Under the pieces are notes generated by a model. That model saw only the letters and a list, made by a program, of their open reading frames with translations, did not search any database and was not told the origin of the DNA. Below, in pieces: positions 11,986-23,480 of a stretch of 64,000 nt of DNA. Position numbers and translations under genes: made by a program. The DNA is from Cavia porcellus (lineage: Eukaryota; Chordata; Mammalia; Rodentia; Caviidae): NCBI RefSeq assembly GCF_034190915.1, contig NW_026947484.1, forward strand, positions 79,059,982 through 79,123,981, written 5' to 3'. Every line of letters begins with the position of its first letter. The first letter of the stretch is position 1.

Positions 11986-12984
11986 ATGATATCTATGTGT
12001 GTTTCTATAATCACAGCATACTAATGGGGGCAAAAATGTGTTGGGTTATGATATTCGGCAAGCATATTTCATTTCTCTCTTTAACATACAGAACAGTCCA
12101 AACTACTGCAGTGGTGGCCAGTATATTTACAAACAAGCAGAGAACTAGTTTAAATCCAGCAATCCTGCAAAAACATTTTAAGTTACTAGCAAACTACCAA
12201 GGGACCTACCCAGGCAAATAGAGGAGATAATAGCAGAACCCAGAGGCACTGCTCCCTAACAAGAAACGTAAACGTTTGGTCAAGGTAATATGCTTAAAAT
12301 GAATGGAGGTCAAATGAGTAACACAATTTTTAAAGTGCCAATAGGAAAATGGTCAGCGAGTATACAAAACAGAACAGAAAAGCTGCATGCTTCTAAACTC
12401 TTGCACTGCAAGCACAACCACATTGAAGATGCTGCTTACCTAAGTGAGTCTTGACAAAGCAAATGCATAGCTCCTGCAACCGTGTCCAAGGAGCTAAAAA
12501 AAAATTCAAATTGATACAACTCTCTTCTGCTCAACTCTTTATCAAGATTTTAGTTACTCTGGAAAAATCAGCATGCCTCATTAGTGAAAAGAACAGCAGG
12601 ATAAACCGCCCCAGCTAAGGACCAGAGTAGAACATTGGGTAACTTGATCAGTGGACCACTCCTGTCCTTTTTTTGTCAGGATATTCTTCCTTAATGAAAC
12701 CACTAGCAACTGTGAGCCCTATAAACTGTGAGTTTCCATAAATAACCTTATTTTAATTTCACATCTCTTATAACTTTCAGATAAGAACAGAGACTTTCCC
12801 AGTTCATCTGTGTAGTTCAACTGTTAGTTCTCGTGCACTGATTCATAGGTCACCAAATTATTTGCCTTCAAAATAAAATGGTTCATTGATAATACATTTG
12901 GAAATACACAGACTATTAATGCTGAAAAAAAAGTTCTTAAAAACTTCATTCCTCGTGGCCCAAATGATTTTTTAAAAATGAGGC
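11986..12984. other. Unassigned sequence
   Basis: Nothing supportable. It contains a 74-codon chance frame at 11997-12221. Confidence 0.45.
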
Positions 12985-13800
12985 ACAGTCATACAAAGGA
13001 CTTTTATCTAGAACATATAAAGAATTGAAAAAATAAGACCCCCCCCCAGTTCAAAGACCCAATCGAAAAATGGACCTTTGACATGCATATACACTCCTCA
13101 GACGGATATATACAAATGGGAAGTAAATATGAAAAAATGTTCAGTATCTTCGGTCATTCAAGAGATGCAAATTAAAGTAACATTCAGATTCCATTTCACT
13201 TCAGAAAGAATGGCTGCCATCAAGAAATCAGCCAATAACAAATGCTGGTGAGGCTGTTGGGTTGACTCTTCTCCACTGTTAGTGGGAGTGTAAACTGCAG
13301 CCACTGTGAAAAACAGTATGGAGATTCCTCAAAAAGATAGGATTAGGGGCCCCATTTGGCCCAGCTATTCCCTTCTGGGAATCTTCCCAGAAGAATTAAA
13401 AATGTACCACAGTGATATTTGTGCACCCACGTTTATAGAAGCACAATTTCTGATAGCTAACTCTTGGAAACAACACAAATACCATCAACCAAGAAATGGA
13501 ATAAAAAGATGAGTTATTTTTCCACAATGGAGTACTACTCATCTATAAAGAAGAAACTTGATACTGTTAAAGATAAATGGATACAATTAGTGAGTCTGAA
13601 ACAAATCAGACTCACAAGTGTAAACATCATATTGTTTCCTTGTTGTTAGAAATTATAAGAATAAATAAGGTCTAAAATGTAAAATAGATATTGTGAAATG
13701 GAGACAACTTGTTTAAAAGGAAAAAAGAACTAGGATGGGAGAAAAGGGAAAGGGAGGGAGGGAAGAGGGAGAAAAATGCAAGTTAACTGCACTATGAGTG
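12985..13800 (+). mobile_element. L1 fragment: ORF2 3' end and 3'UTR
   Basis: Plus-strand L1. It begins at the ORF2 C-terminal region ('acaaaggacttttatctaga') and continues through 'cacaatggagtactactcat', the region near the ORF2 end, into a 3'UTR with a purine/G-rich tract at 13736-13776. Frames are broken; only 68- and 61-codon pieces survive. The 5' end is truncated. Confidence 0.85.
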
Positions 13801-13869
13801 TCTCTTAGTTCATTGAAAAGGAAGGTTTGCATTAACATCAATTGGAGAATTTATATGCCCATTTCTTTC

Positions 13870-14010
13870 ATTCTAAGTAACATCTTTTCCCCCTCAATTT
13901 ACATACTACAGAAAATATGTGATACTTATCTTTCTGAGTCTGGCTTATTTTGCTTAATTTGATGATGTCCAATTGATTTCTAATTGAATGACACTAGGAA
14001 TGAGCACATT
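13870..14010 (-). mobile_element. L1 ORF2 end / 3'UTR fragment, antisense
   Basis: The plus strand reads 'tactacagaaaatatgtgat' and 'gagtctggcttattttgctt', the antisense of the L1 segment just past the ORF2 end. It is opposite in direction to its left neighbour. Confidence 0.6.
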
Positions 14011-14504
14011 GATGCTTTTTAATACTAATGGTTTCAAATAGTTTTAAAATTTAACATTCTAAAATTCCTTTTAAACAAAATCATGAATCAGTCTTCAATT
14101 TATTCAATGGATCTATCTATAAGCAGAGAAGGAAAGCCTTGTCACTCTTACCATTTACTTTATCTTATTTCTATCCCCAACTATGTCCTGGCTGAAATTT
14201 TTTCAAAACCCTGGAATTTATTGAAGTAATTCAGATACCTTCACATCTATCATAATGACACTTCTGACTGATGAAACAGTGGGGCTTCTTGCCTGTGTTT
14301 TTCTCATCCTTTGAGAATACAGGATGCATCCTTTGGCCCATAGGCTCCTGGACATACGGTCTTTCTTCTTGCCCCTGTGTGTATACAACTATATTTTCTA
14401 ATTTCTTCTGCTTGATGCCCTAACTGAGGATTCCACTAAATGCTCTGGATGTTTTAGTAAGCATTATATTTTTTAAATGTACCAAAGCAAAGAAAAGAGA
14501 TGTT
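14011..14504. other. Unassigned sequence
   Basis: No clear feature. Its right edge abuts the 3' end of the large minus-strand L1. Confidence 0.45.
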
Positions 14505-15482
14505 CTCTCTTTTTATTTTAAAGAGAAAAATAAAAACGATGTTACAAAATTTCAAAACAAGACAGGAGAATAACAATGATTAATATATTGCATACAGTTA
14601 TTTTCAAATTAGTTGCTCAGATTATAAGATTAAGTACAAAATTGATCAAACAATACAAATACAAATCTTTCTTTTCAAAAGAAATTAGTAATATAAATAT
14701 CTTAAATATCTTGTACACATTTTTTTCCTTTTCCCTGTTTTTCTCCTTTCTACTATCTTAGTTTTTCTTTCCTTTGGAATACTTTCTTCCAATCTCTCAA
14801 TATTTATTGTAAATTTTGTATATCATTTCTCTTTCATCATCTTATACTACAGAAATTATGTCATGTTTACACGTGAGAGTCTGACTTATTTCACTTATGA
14901 GTATGGTCTCCAGTTGCATCCATTTCCTTATAAAACTCTAAAATTTATCCTTTCTAGCTGAGTAGTTTTCCACTGTATAAAAATATCACATAATTTTATT
15001 CTAATCCTTGGTTGGAGGGCATTTGGGTTGTTTCCAAGATTTAGCTATTACAAATTGTGCAGCTATAATCATTGGTTGACCTGTATTACTGTGGTATAAT
15101 GATTTTAATTCCCCAGGGCAAATACCTAGAAGAGGAATAGCTGGATTGAATGGAACCTCTACTCCTAATTTTTTGAGAAACTCCACACAGATTTTCAGTG
15201 TTTGCACCAGTCCACACTCCCAACACCAAAAGGTTCTTTTTTCACCACATCCCCTCTATCATTTGTTATAAGTTGATTTCTTAAAGATAGATATTCTTTA
15301 CAGGGTAAGATGAAATCTCAGTGCTGTTTTCATTTTCAACCCTCAAATCAATGATTTTGAATATTTTTTCATAAGTGTATTTGCTATTTGTATGTCTTCA
15401 TCAGGGAAGTGTGCATTCATCTCAGATGCCCATTTTTGGATTGGGTCTTTGAATTTGGAGGGTCCCATGATTTTCAATTCTT

Positions 15483-15950
15483 TTTTTTTATTTAAAGAGA
15501 AAAAAGAAAGGAAATAAAACAAAGCAGTAAAAGGGTACCAATAATACAGAATTTCAAGAAAAAAATATACAGTAAGAAATCACTAGTTAATAGGTTACAT
15601 ATTGTCACCTTAGAAACAGTTGTCCAAATTATAAAATTAAAGCATATAAAGTGGACATTCATACAGTGAGATTGCAGACATTTCCGTTCAGTGATCCAAC
15701 AAAAGCTCAGTAATATGGTTTTCCATCCTACACACTCAAACATACATGCAGTTATATCCCTTAGACCACCTTCCTTTCCTCTCTTTTTTACAATAACAAT
15801 TACACTTTTTGGGTTTTTTTACTCCCACAGTTCTTATTACTTTTTTTTTGAAGAGAATAAGACCTAACGTGACTAAACAAAACAGAGTTGGTTAGAACAG
15901 AAGGATGGGCATAGTACATGATACAAAAATAGAATATCAGGTGATCAAAA
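15483..15950 (-). mobile_element. 5'-truncated L1/HAL1 3' tail with target duplication
   Basis: A 468 bp minus-strand insertion inside the ORF2 of the large L1. It begins on the plus strand with T9 and 'atttaaagagaaaaaag', the reverse of a poly(A) end. An exact 16 bp duplication, ATGATTTTCAATTCTT, flanks it (15467-15482 and 15951-15966). Its sequence matches the 3' tail of the ORF1-only element at 58.86-61.44 kb almost throughout ('taaagcatataaagtggaca' and other shared blocks). Confidence 0.93.
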
Positions 15951-16639
15951 ATGATTTTCAATTCTTGATATGTGGTTCATATAGGTACTTTGTTGGGAGT
16001 ACAGTAGGTTAAAATTTTTTCCCACTCTGGGTTGATTTTTTACTGTTGATGATTTCTGTTAATGAATAAAAAATTTAATAAGATGAAATCCTTCTTTGAA
16101 ATATTTCCCATGCAGTCTGGAATCTGCTCATGAACTCTGCAACTATGTCTATGCCATCAATATTTCTACTTACTTTTTGTTACAGTAGATATAACATTTG
16201 TTCTAATATGTAGATCATTGATCCATTTTCACATTAGTGTAGTCAGAGATGATAGATATGGATCTAGTTTTAGTCTGGCATGTGGAAAGCCAGTTTCTCC
16301 AGCATAATTTATTTATTTAAAAGGCTACCTTTCTTCCACATATTTTGCCCCTTTGTCAAAGATAAGGTGAATGGGTGTGTTTGTAGTTGTATGGACATTT
16401 TCTTATCCATTCAGCTGATCCTCAGATCTGTTTTTGGACAGTACCATGCTGCTTTTATCACAGTAGCTTTGTAGTATAATTTCAAATCAGGGATTGTAGT
16501 GATTCCTGCCTTGCCTTTTTTGCCCATCATTGTCTTTGCTATTCTATGTCTCATCTATTTCCAAATGAATTTTAGGTATGTTTAGGTTAGTTGTGTGAGA
16601 TATGCTAATGATATTTTGATTAGGAATGCATTAAATCAG

Positions 16640-16660
16640 CATAACAATGCATTTGATGAT
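16640..16660 (-). pseudogene. Deletion point removing the L1 RT catalytic core
   Basis: In the sense direction, ORF2 runs through the segment before the RT core ('gctaacagtatgaagcaaat') and then jumps to sequence normally several hundred bases further on ('cctaaaattcatttggaaat'). The Phe-Ala-Asp-Asp catalytic region, visible in the plus-strand L1 at 50944, is absent here. The breakpoint is placed only approximately. Confidence 0.6.
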
Positions 16661-19115
16661 TTGCTTCATACTGTTAGCTAATATTCTGTGAGGACTTTTA
16701 CATCTGTGTTCATTAGGGAAACTGGATTACAGTTCTCTTTTTTCATTGCATCTTTCTCTGGTTTTCATATCTGAGTAATACTTGCATTCAGAAATGAATT
16801 AGGGAGCATTATTTCCCTTTCAATTTCATGAAAGAGCTTGAGGAGTAATGACATTAAATTTTCTCTAAATTTCTTCTAGAATTCATCCATAAATGGATCA
16901 TGACCTGGAATTTCCTTTGTTGGTAAGTTTTTAAATTATATTTTCAATTTCATTAAATAATACTGAATTGTTGAGAATTTTTATGTTGATCAGCTTTGGT
17001 AATTCACATGTATCTAGGAATCTGTTTATTTCTTCTGTGTTTTCCATCCTATGAGAGTAAAAATGTTTGAAGTAAGTATTGATTATCTTCTGAATTTCCA
17101 CAGGATCCATAGTGATTTCACCCTTTCTATTTGATTGCATGAATTTGAGCTTTTTCTTTTCTTTTTAATATATTTGGCGAAGACTTTAACAATTTCATTT
17201 ATTCTTTTAAATAACCAACTCTTTGATCCCTTAATTCTTCATATTGTTTGCTTAGTCTCAATTGAAATAATTTCTGCTCTGATATTTATAATTTCCTCTC
17301 ATTTTTGGGCATCTGGCTTGACTTATTTTTTATTTTTTTTCTAGAAGCTTTAGATGCAGCATTAGGTTGTTTATTTGTTCTCATGCTTTCCTGATCTGAG
17401 ACTTCACCACCATAAATTTCCCTCTTAGGACATTGCATCCCACACATTCTGGTAAGTGGCATTTGCATTTTTTGTTTGATTGTAGATATTGTTTAATTTC
17501 TTCTTTAATTTCACCTGTGACCTGTTAGTTGTTCAGGATGGTGATATTTATTCTTCACTTGTCCATGGAGGTTTTGTGATTTATTTTGTCATTAATTTCC
17601 AATTTTATTGCACTATGGTCAGATAACATGTACAGGATAATTTCAGTTCCTTTGCATTTAGGGAAGCCTGTTCTACGGACTAGTTTATGGTCTATTTTAG
17701 AGAATGTCCATGTAGCTGAAAAGAATGTGTATCAGATATTGTTGGGTGGAATACTCTGTGAATGTCTGCTAAGTCTATTTGTTCACAGGTTTGGTTTAGC
17801 TCTGTAATTTCTTTGCTAATGTTCATATAATTGATCTATCTCTTTGTGACATGAGGTATTAAGGTCTTCCATTACAATTGTGTTATTGCTTGATTGTTTT
17901 GTCTATTAATAGTTGCCTTATATAGTTGGGTTCTCTCATATTTGGTGCATATATATTTGATTGGTATCTCTTCCTCTTGAATTTTCCCCTAACAAGCACA
18001 TTGTGATCTTCTTTATGTCTTTTGATTATTTTTGGTTTAAAGTTCATATTGTCTGCACATATATTATCTACTCCTGCTTTTTTTCTGAGTTTCACTTTCA
18101 TGGAAGATTGTTTCCATCCTTTGGATTTCATTCATTGAATTTTTTTAGTTAAATGTGTTTTATGTGTACAGCATATTGTTGGATCTTGTTTTTTGACTCA
18201 TTCTGCCAGTCCGGGTTTTTTTTTTTTTTTTTTTTCTTTTTGATTGGTAAGTTGAGACCACTTACATTGTTGGTAATAACAAATATGTATTTGTCATGTT
18301 ATTTTGCTGTTGTTGATTCCCTACTTTTCCCCTCTGTTTAACTGTTCACTCTACTTGGTGGTTGGTGGTTTCCTCCTGCTGCTGTTCTTGGAATTGTGGT
18401 CATTTTCGTCTCTGTCTAGAATATCTTTCAGTATTCCTAGTAGGGCTGGTTTGGTGACCATGAATTTCTTCAGTTGGTCTTTGTCATGGAAGTATCTTAT
18501 TTCTCCATTAAATTTGAAAGAGTTTTACAGAGTATATCACTCTGGGTTGGAAGTTGTTTTCTTTCAGGACTTGAAATATTTTATACCAAGCTTTTCTTGA
18601 CTTGAGGGTTTGTGCTGAGAAGTCTGCCATGATCCTAATGGGTTTTCCTTTAGAGGTAATCTGCTTCTTTTCTTCAAAGAGATTTTAATATTCTCTTCTT
18701 ATGCTAAATATCTAGGATCTTGATTATTTTATGTCTATATAGATTTATTTTGGTCATGGTTAATTAGAGTACTAATGATTCATGTATCTAATGATTCATT
18801 TCTCATGCTTGGGAAATTTTTTGCTATTATCTCTACAAATAGACTTTTTATGTCATTTATATTCATTCCTGATTTTTTCATTGACACCAATTATCCTCAT
18901 ATTATTTTCATTTGTGTCATCTTGCAGCTGTTGAATTATTATTTCCTGATTCTTTGTTATTTTCAGGAGATCATTTCTTTCATGATCACTAATCACGATC
19001 CTGTCTTCAAGATCTAAAAGTCTGTTTTCAGTTTTGTTGAAGTGCCAACTTTCAGTGGAATTATTAACAACATGGATATCCCTATGAGTCCATTGCATGC
19101 ATTCTATTTCTTTCT

Positions 19116-19659
19116 TGTTATGGTTGATACATTGTGTCAACCTGAGAAGTTTATAAGTGTTAAGAGACTCAGCCAAGAGCTGGGTCTTCAGTTCGTAAAC
19201 ATCCTGAGCCTGTGCAAGAGAAGGCACAAGAGTGTGTAATTTCTGCACCTGCCCCAATAGGGGGTTGTCTGCTTACAGTTCAAGAGAGAAAAAGAGGCTT
19301 GATCTTCTTCCCTCCCCATTTTTTGTCTTGTTGCTTTGCTGTCTTCTGCTATCTTGAAAGGTTTTTCCTCTGTGCCATGCCCCTGTGCAATGCCACCCTG
19401 CTTTGACACCAGCTGATTATGGACTGAAATCTTCACAAATAAGATGAGCATTCCCATTCCAAAAGTTACAAATAGGGAGATACAAAGGATTAGTACAAAA
19501 GCAAGTACAAAGTCCAGTATGGCAAATATTAAGTTCTGTATCTCCATGTCCAGCATCTGAAGCAATCTGTGGCAATTTGTGAGCTGAATAAACATTTCCT
19601 CCCTAAATTTTCAGTGTCAAGTATTTTGTTCTACTATTGAGTGAAAAGTAACCAAAACA
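19116..19659 (+). mobile_element. Solo LTR, ERVL-MaLR type
   Basis: A 544 bp LTR starting TGTTATGGTTGATACATTG and ending AAGTAACCAAAACA, with 'tgattatggactgaaatctt' and 'gagctgaataaacatttcct' (AATAAA signal region) in the order seen in rodent MaLR LTRs. Flanks TTTCT and TTTGC resemble a 5 bp target duplication at four of five bases. It interrupts the L1 ORF1. No internal retroviral genes are present. Confidence 0.8.
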
Positions 19660-20590
19660 TTTGCTATTTTATCATTAAGTATTTCCATCCTTTTCCTATC
19701 ATCTATATCATCTAAGCTAGATTTGCAGAGCAATTCTTTTATAAATGTTGACATTTATTTTTTTACCTGAGATATTATTTCTTCTATAGCCTCATGCATT
19801 TGTGTTTTTCTTACTTCAGTGGCTAGCATTTCAGATGTGTACCTTCCAATTTATTCTGTTTATGTCACCTGGACTTGTTCTAGGTGAGTTAGAGATCTGA
19901 GATTGCATTTTGCTTTTTCATTTTGTCATTTCCTAGTTCAAAAAATATTCATTTAATTTTCTATGATGATCCTTTTGTGTTTTTTTAGTAAGTAGCTATA
20001 TCACTAGTGTCAAGGTCTTTCTAGGAAAAGTCTGTTTTTAAGGATGTCTTCTGTGTGTAGGAGATTCTTGGTTTGTGTCTATTATAAGAGCCTACCTTCC
20101 CAATTAATTAAAAGTTGGATGTTGGTGTCTGTTTGGATCATTCCCTGGTCATTTGCTGTAGTGGATTTATTTTCCCAGAACTTACTGGTATTGCTATAGA
20201 CGAGAGAACAACTGATTATAACAGATATGACATCCTAAATACACAGTGAAATTAGCAATAAAAATAGCATCAAACATAATTTAGAATTGGACAAACTGTG
20301 GTAACTATTGATTTCACATTTTAGACCATGGGAGCAGAGTCTATAGTTATATAACAAAACCCACCATAAATCAGAAGTCTCTATGCAAAGTGTTTCCCCT
20401 TGATAGAGTGACTTTACTCTGTGGTAGGAAATTTAGGGAGGAAGTGTATAAAATAAAGGTAATTGGAAAGGAAGCAGAAGTGAGGCTGGCAAACAAAGGA
20501 TGATTGTGCAAGGTTTGGAAACTAAAAGGGAACAGAAAAGAAAGAATGAAGGAGTATTTAAGGGATTATCTGAACTCCCAAACTCCCAAG

Positions 20591-22716
20591 GGTTTGTGTC
20601 GAGAAGTCTGCTGTGATTCTGATGGGTTTTCCTTTATAAGTGATCTGTTTCTTTTCCCTAATAGCTTTTAATATTCTATTCTTGTGTTGAATTTCTGGAA
20701 TCTTGGTTATTATATGTGTTGGTGTAGTTTTATTTTGGTCATGGATGTTTGGAGTTCTATATACTTCATTTTTTTGTATATCAAAGTCTTTATCTAGGCG
20801 TGGGGAGTTTTATGCTATTATTTCTGTGAAGAACTTTTTTTAAAATAGTATTTGCACTCTCTCCAGTTTTCTCATTGACCCCAATCAATCTTGTTATTCT
20901 TCTTTGCTTCATTTTGTAACTGTTGGATTGACTTGTCATGGGCTCTTGCTATTTTTTATATCTTACTTTTCATGATCACTAGCTACAATTCTGTCTTCAA
21001 GATGTAATATTATGTCCTCTCCAATCAATTTGTTGCATACACTTTCAATGGAAGTTTTAATCTCTTGCATTTCTGTTTGATCTGTTTCATGGATTTCGTT
21101 TCTTTTCTATGTTGGGCATTCTTTGTTTTCATCATTTTTCTAAGCTCATCTATTTTATCTATGTCCTCTCTAATATCGTTTAAGCATCATTTCTTTTTGT
21201 ACCTAGGAGATTATTTTCCCTAACGCCATTTCCATTTGTTTTTTCACTTCTGTTGCAATTATTTCAGAAAGTACCAGTGCTTGACTTCCAATTTCATCTC
21301 TCTCATTGTGTTCTGGGCTTATCCTGGTTGGGCTGGAAGTTTGGGGTTGCATTTTGTTTTATAGCTTGTCATTTTCTATTTTCTCTTTTATATTTTATTT
21401 TGTTTTCTATGTTGATGCTTGCCAATTTTTTTGACAGACAATTTTATCATTAGAATTAAGGACTCCCTAGGGGGTTTCTGTTCTCCAGGCATCTCTTCTG
21501 GATGTAGAGCTATAAAAAGAACCTATTTTCCCAAATTGTAAAGGTTGCAAAGTTGCTGTTTGTTTCAGCACTTTGGTGCTTGGTTGTGGTAATGACAATG
21601 ACCCCATACAATCATAGTGTTATCATACAGGGGAGAATAACTGATTAGAACATGGGTGACATCCTGGCTAAAGTAGTACAGTCAGTCATAATAATAGTTT
21701 CAAGTACAGCCTAACTATGACAAACTATGATAACCATTAACCTGCTAACTCTGACCATAGGAGCAAATTCTAAAGTTATATAACAAAATCAAACATGTAC
21801 CATGTGCTTGTATGTAGCACTTTTCCTTTTTGTGGAGTAATTTTCCCCTTCTTTGGGGGTCAGCATATTTAGGATGGGTAGGAGACAAGATAAAGTGATG
21901 AATGAAGTCAAATATAGTAGAGTCAAGGTTGGAAGTCAAAGGAAAATCACCTGAGTTTTGGGAAACTGGAGAACACTGGAGGGAAAGAATGAAATAGAAT
22001 GTGAAAAAGTAATCAGAAAGGGATGACACAAAGTTTACTCACTTGAAAGTTTACATTCAAGAAGTAGTTGAGGAAAGAAAGAACACCAGTAGAAGAAGAA
22101 AAAGGTCAGAAACCTAAACAGTGAAAAAAAAGAAGGAAGAAACAGAAAAAGAATTAAAAAGAAAAGAAAGATAAAAAAGGAAACCAGAAAAAGCAGGGAG
22201 AGGAAGAAAAAGAAAAGACAAGAACAAAATTAACCACAAAATACAAAACAAAATGACATCCAGCCTGGCTGTAAAAGGATAGGCAATTGGATAAACAAGA
22301 GAGAATAAAAGTATTAAAGTAGCTCTGGTGTTTACAATTCTATGATAGTGCCCATGTCAGATCCAAGAAATGTGCTGTATACTCCAGCGAAATTTGTCAT
22401 GGGAATTGTCCTGGGTATAGAGCTGATCTTGGCCCTGGATGTGAGGGCTGGGACTGGTTGCTGGAGTTCTCCAGAGTCCAACTGCTGGCTCCTTGTTGCT
22501 GCTTCAGATACTTCCACTTTGCTGGTCTTACTGATTTCTCTGCCCTCCAAAGATGTGTTTGTGCCCATGCACCTAGGCCCTGCTGTCCTTAGTCTCCAGG
22601 TTCTGACTGGTCTGTCCACCAAAGGCATGCATGAAAAGGAGATTTTCTGGTTCAAAATGTCAGTCCTGTTCTATAGGTATCCCCTTCTTAACTTGACAGT
22701 CTGTTGGACAGACACA
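20591..22716 (-). mobile_element. Second ORF1 + 5'UTR block of the minus-strand L1
   Basis: The sequence restarts abruptly at the ORF1 C-terminal domain ('gtttgtgtcgagaagtctgc', equivalent to 'gtttgtgctgagaagtctgc' near 18607), then repeats ORF1 and a 5'UTR already present at 18605-20590. The two blocks are diverged, so the doubling is old or joins two L1 copies. The GC-richer part (22340-22650) is 5'UTR; the 139- and 107-codon frames there are not genes. Confidence 0.7.
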
Positions 22717-22737
22717 ATAAACAGAAGATGTTCCTTC

Positions 22738-23081
22738 TCAGGATATCATCACTCTGAGTGATACAAGTAGAATCATTGTCCAGAGGCTGTGGCAGCCTGT
22801 TCCTTACCAATAGGCACATTCAAATTCAACCTGCATTTTGCAGTAGCTTTTGGGAATGGTGAACCACAGAAAGGCCAGTTTAAGTAGCTCAACAGGAAGC
22901 AGTAGACTAAAACGAATATTCTTAATTTGTACTAGGACTTTATTTTCACAAATACTAGAAGCTCAAAGCAATTCTTTTTCCACATTATAGTATATACAAA
23001 GCATGAATAAAAGCCTTGTTCCCTGGAGTACTTCATTTTCCCTTTATCCTATGCTTCTCATTGGCCTTTGGGAAAAGACAT
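22738..23081. other. Unassigned sequence
   Basis: Flank between the L1 5' end and an LTR-like element. Nothing recognised. Confidence 0.45.
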
Positions 23082-23480
23082 TGTTATGGTTTAGGTCTAA
23101 AATATCTCCCAAGCCTCATGCGTGTGATTGGATCACAGGAACACATACTCATCAGTGTATTAGTACATGATGAGTTTACAGCTCACTTGTTAGAAGTTGT
23201 TGCCTGGTTGGAGGTGGGCCACTACATACCACCTGGAAAGATATATATTGTTCCCTGGTTTCTCTTTTTTCTCTCTGTACACTAAAAAGCATTGAGCATT
23301 ACGGGGCTCCAATTCTTCAAGCCAAGAATGGCTCTCCCTGCCCCTGTGACAACTAAAACTGAAAACACATACATTCTAAGCCTCCAGTATAAGGGAAGAA
23401 GCTTCTCTGAGAAACAGTTCTTATTCATCATCTCCATAATTTCTCCTTTCCTGCTATTTCCTGAGCTAGGGCAGGTGGAC
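23082..23480 (+). mobile_element. MaLR-type LTR (right edge uncertain)
   Basis: It starts TGTTATGGTTTAGGTCTAAA and continues 'atctcccaagcctcatgcgt', 'attggatcacaggaacacat', as MST/MLT-class LTRs do. The right end could not be fixed; 23480 is a guess. Confidence 0.5.

Larger units (their letters stand above)
14505..22716 (-). mobile_element. Large minus-strand L1 (composite, dead)
   Basis: Reading leftward from 22.7 kb: a 5'UTR (to about 21.33 kb), part of ORF1 (to 20591), then a second 5'UTR (20590 to about 19.95 kb), a second ORF1 (to about 18.35 kb), ORF2 (about 18.3 to 14.88 kb) and a 3'UTR ending in a T-run at 14505. ORF2 keeps recognisable segments; 16931-17140, for example, encodes the stretch before the RT catalytic core. 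The core itself is missing and stops are frequent. A possible target duplication is 'agagatgttctctc' near 14490 against 'agaagatgttccttctc' near 22719, but it is imperfect. Internal edges are approximate. Confidence 0.8.

Noticed and set aside
18853..19595. Minus-strand frames of 134 and 135 codons
   Set aside because: They run across the border between L1 ORF1 and a MaLR LTR, so they are chance fusions of repeat sequence, not a gene.
22332..22761. Frames of 139 and 107 codons on opposite strands
   Set aside because: The region aligns with L1 5'UTR (compare 63.1-63.6 kb). GC-richer 5'UTR gives open frames without coding function.
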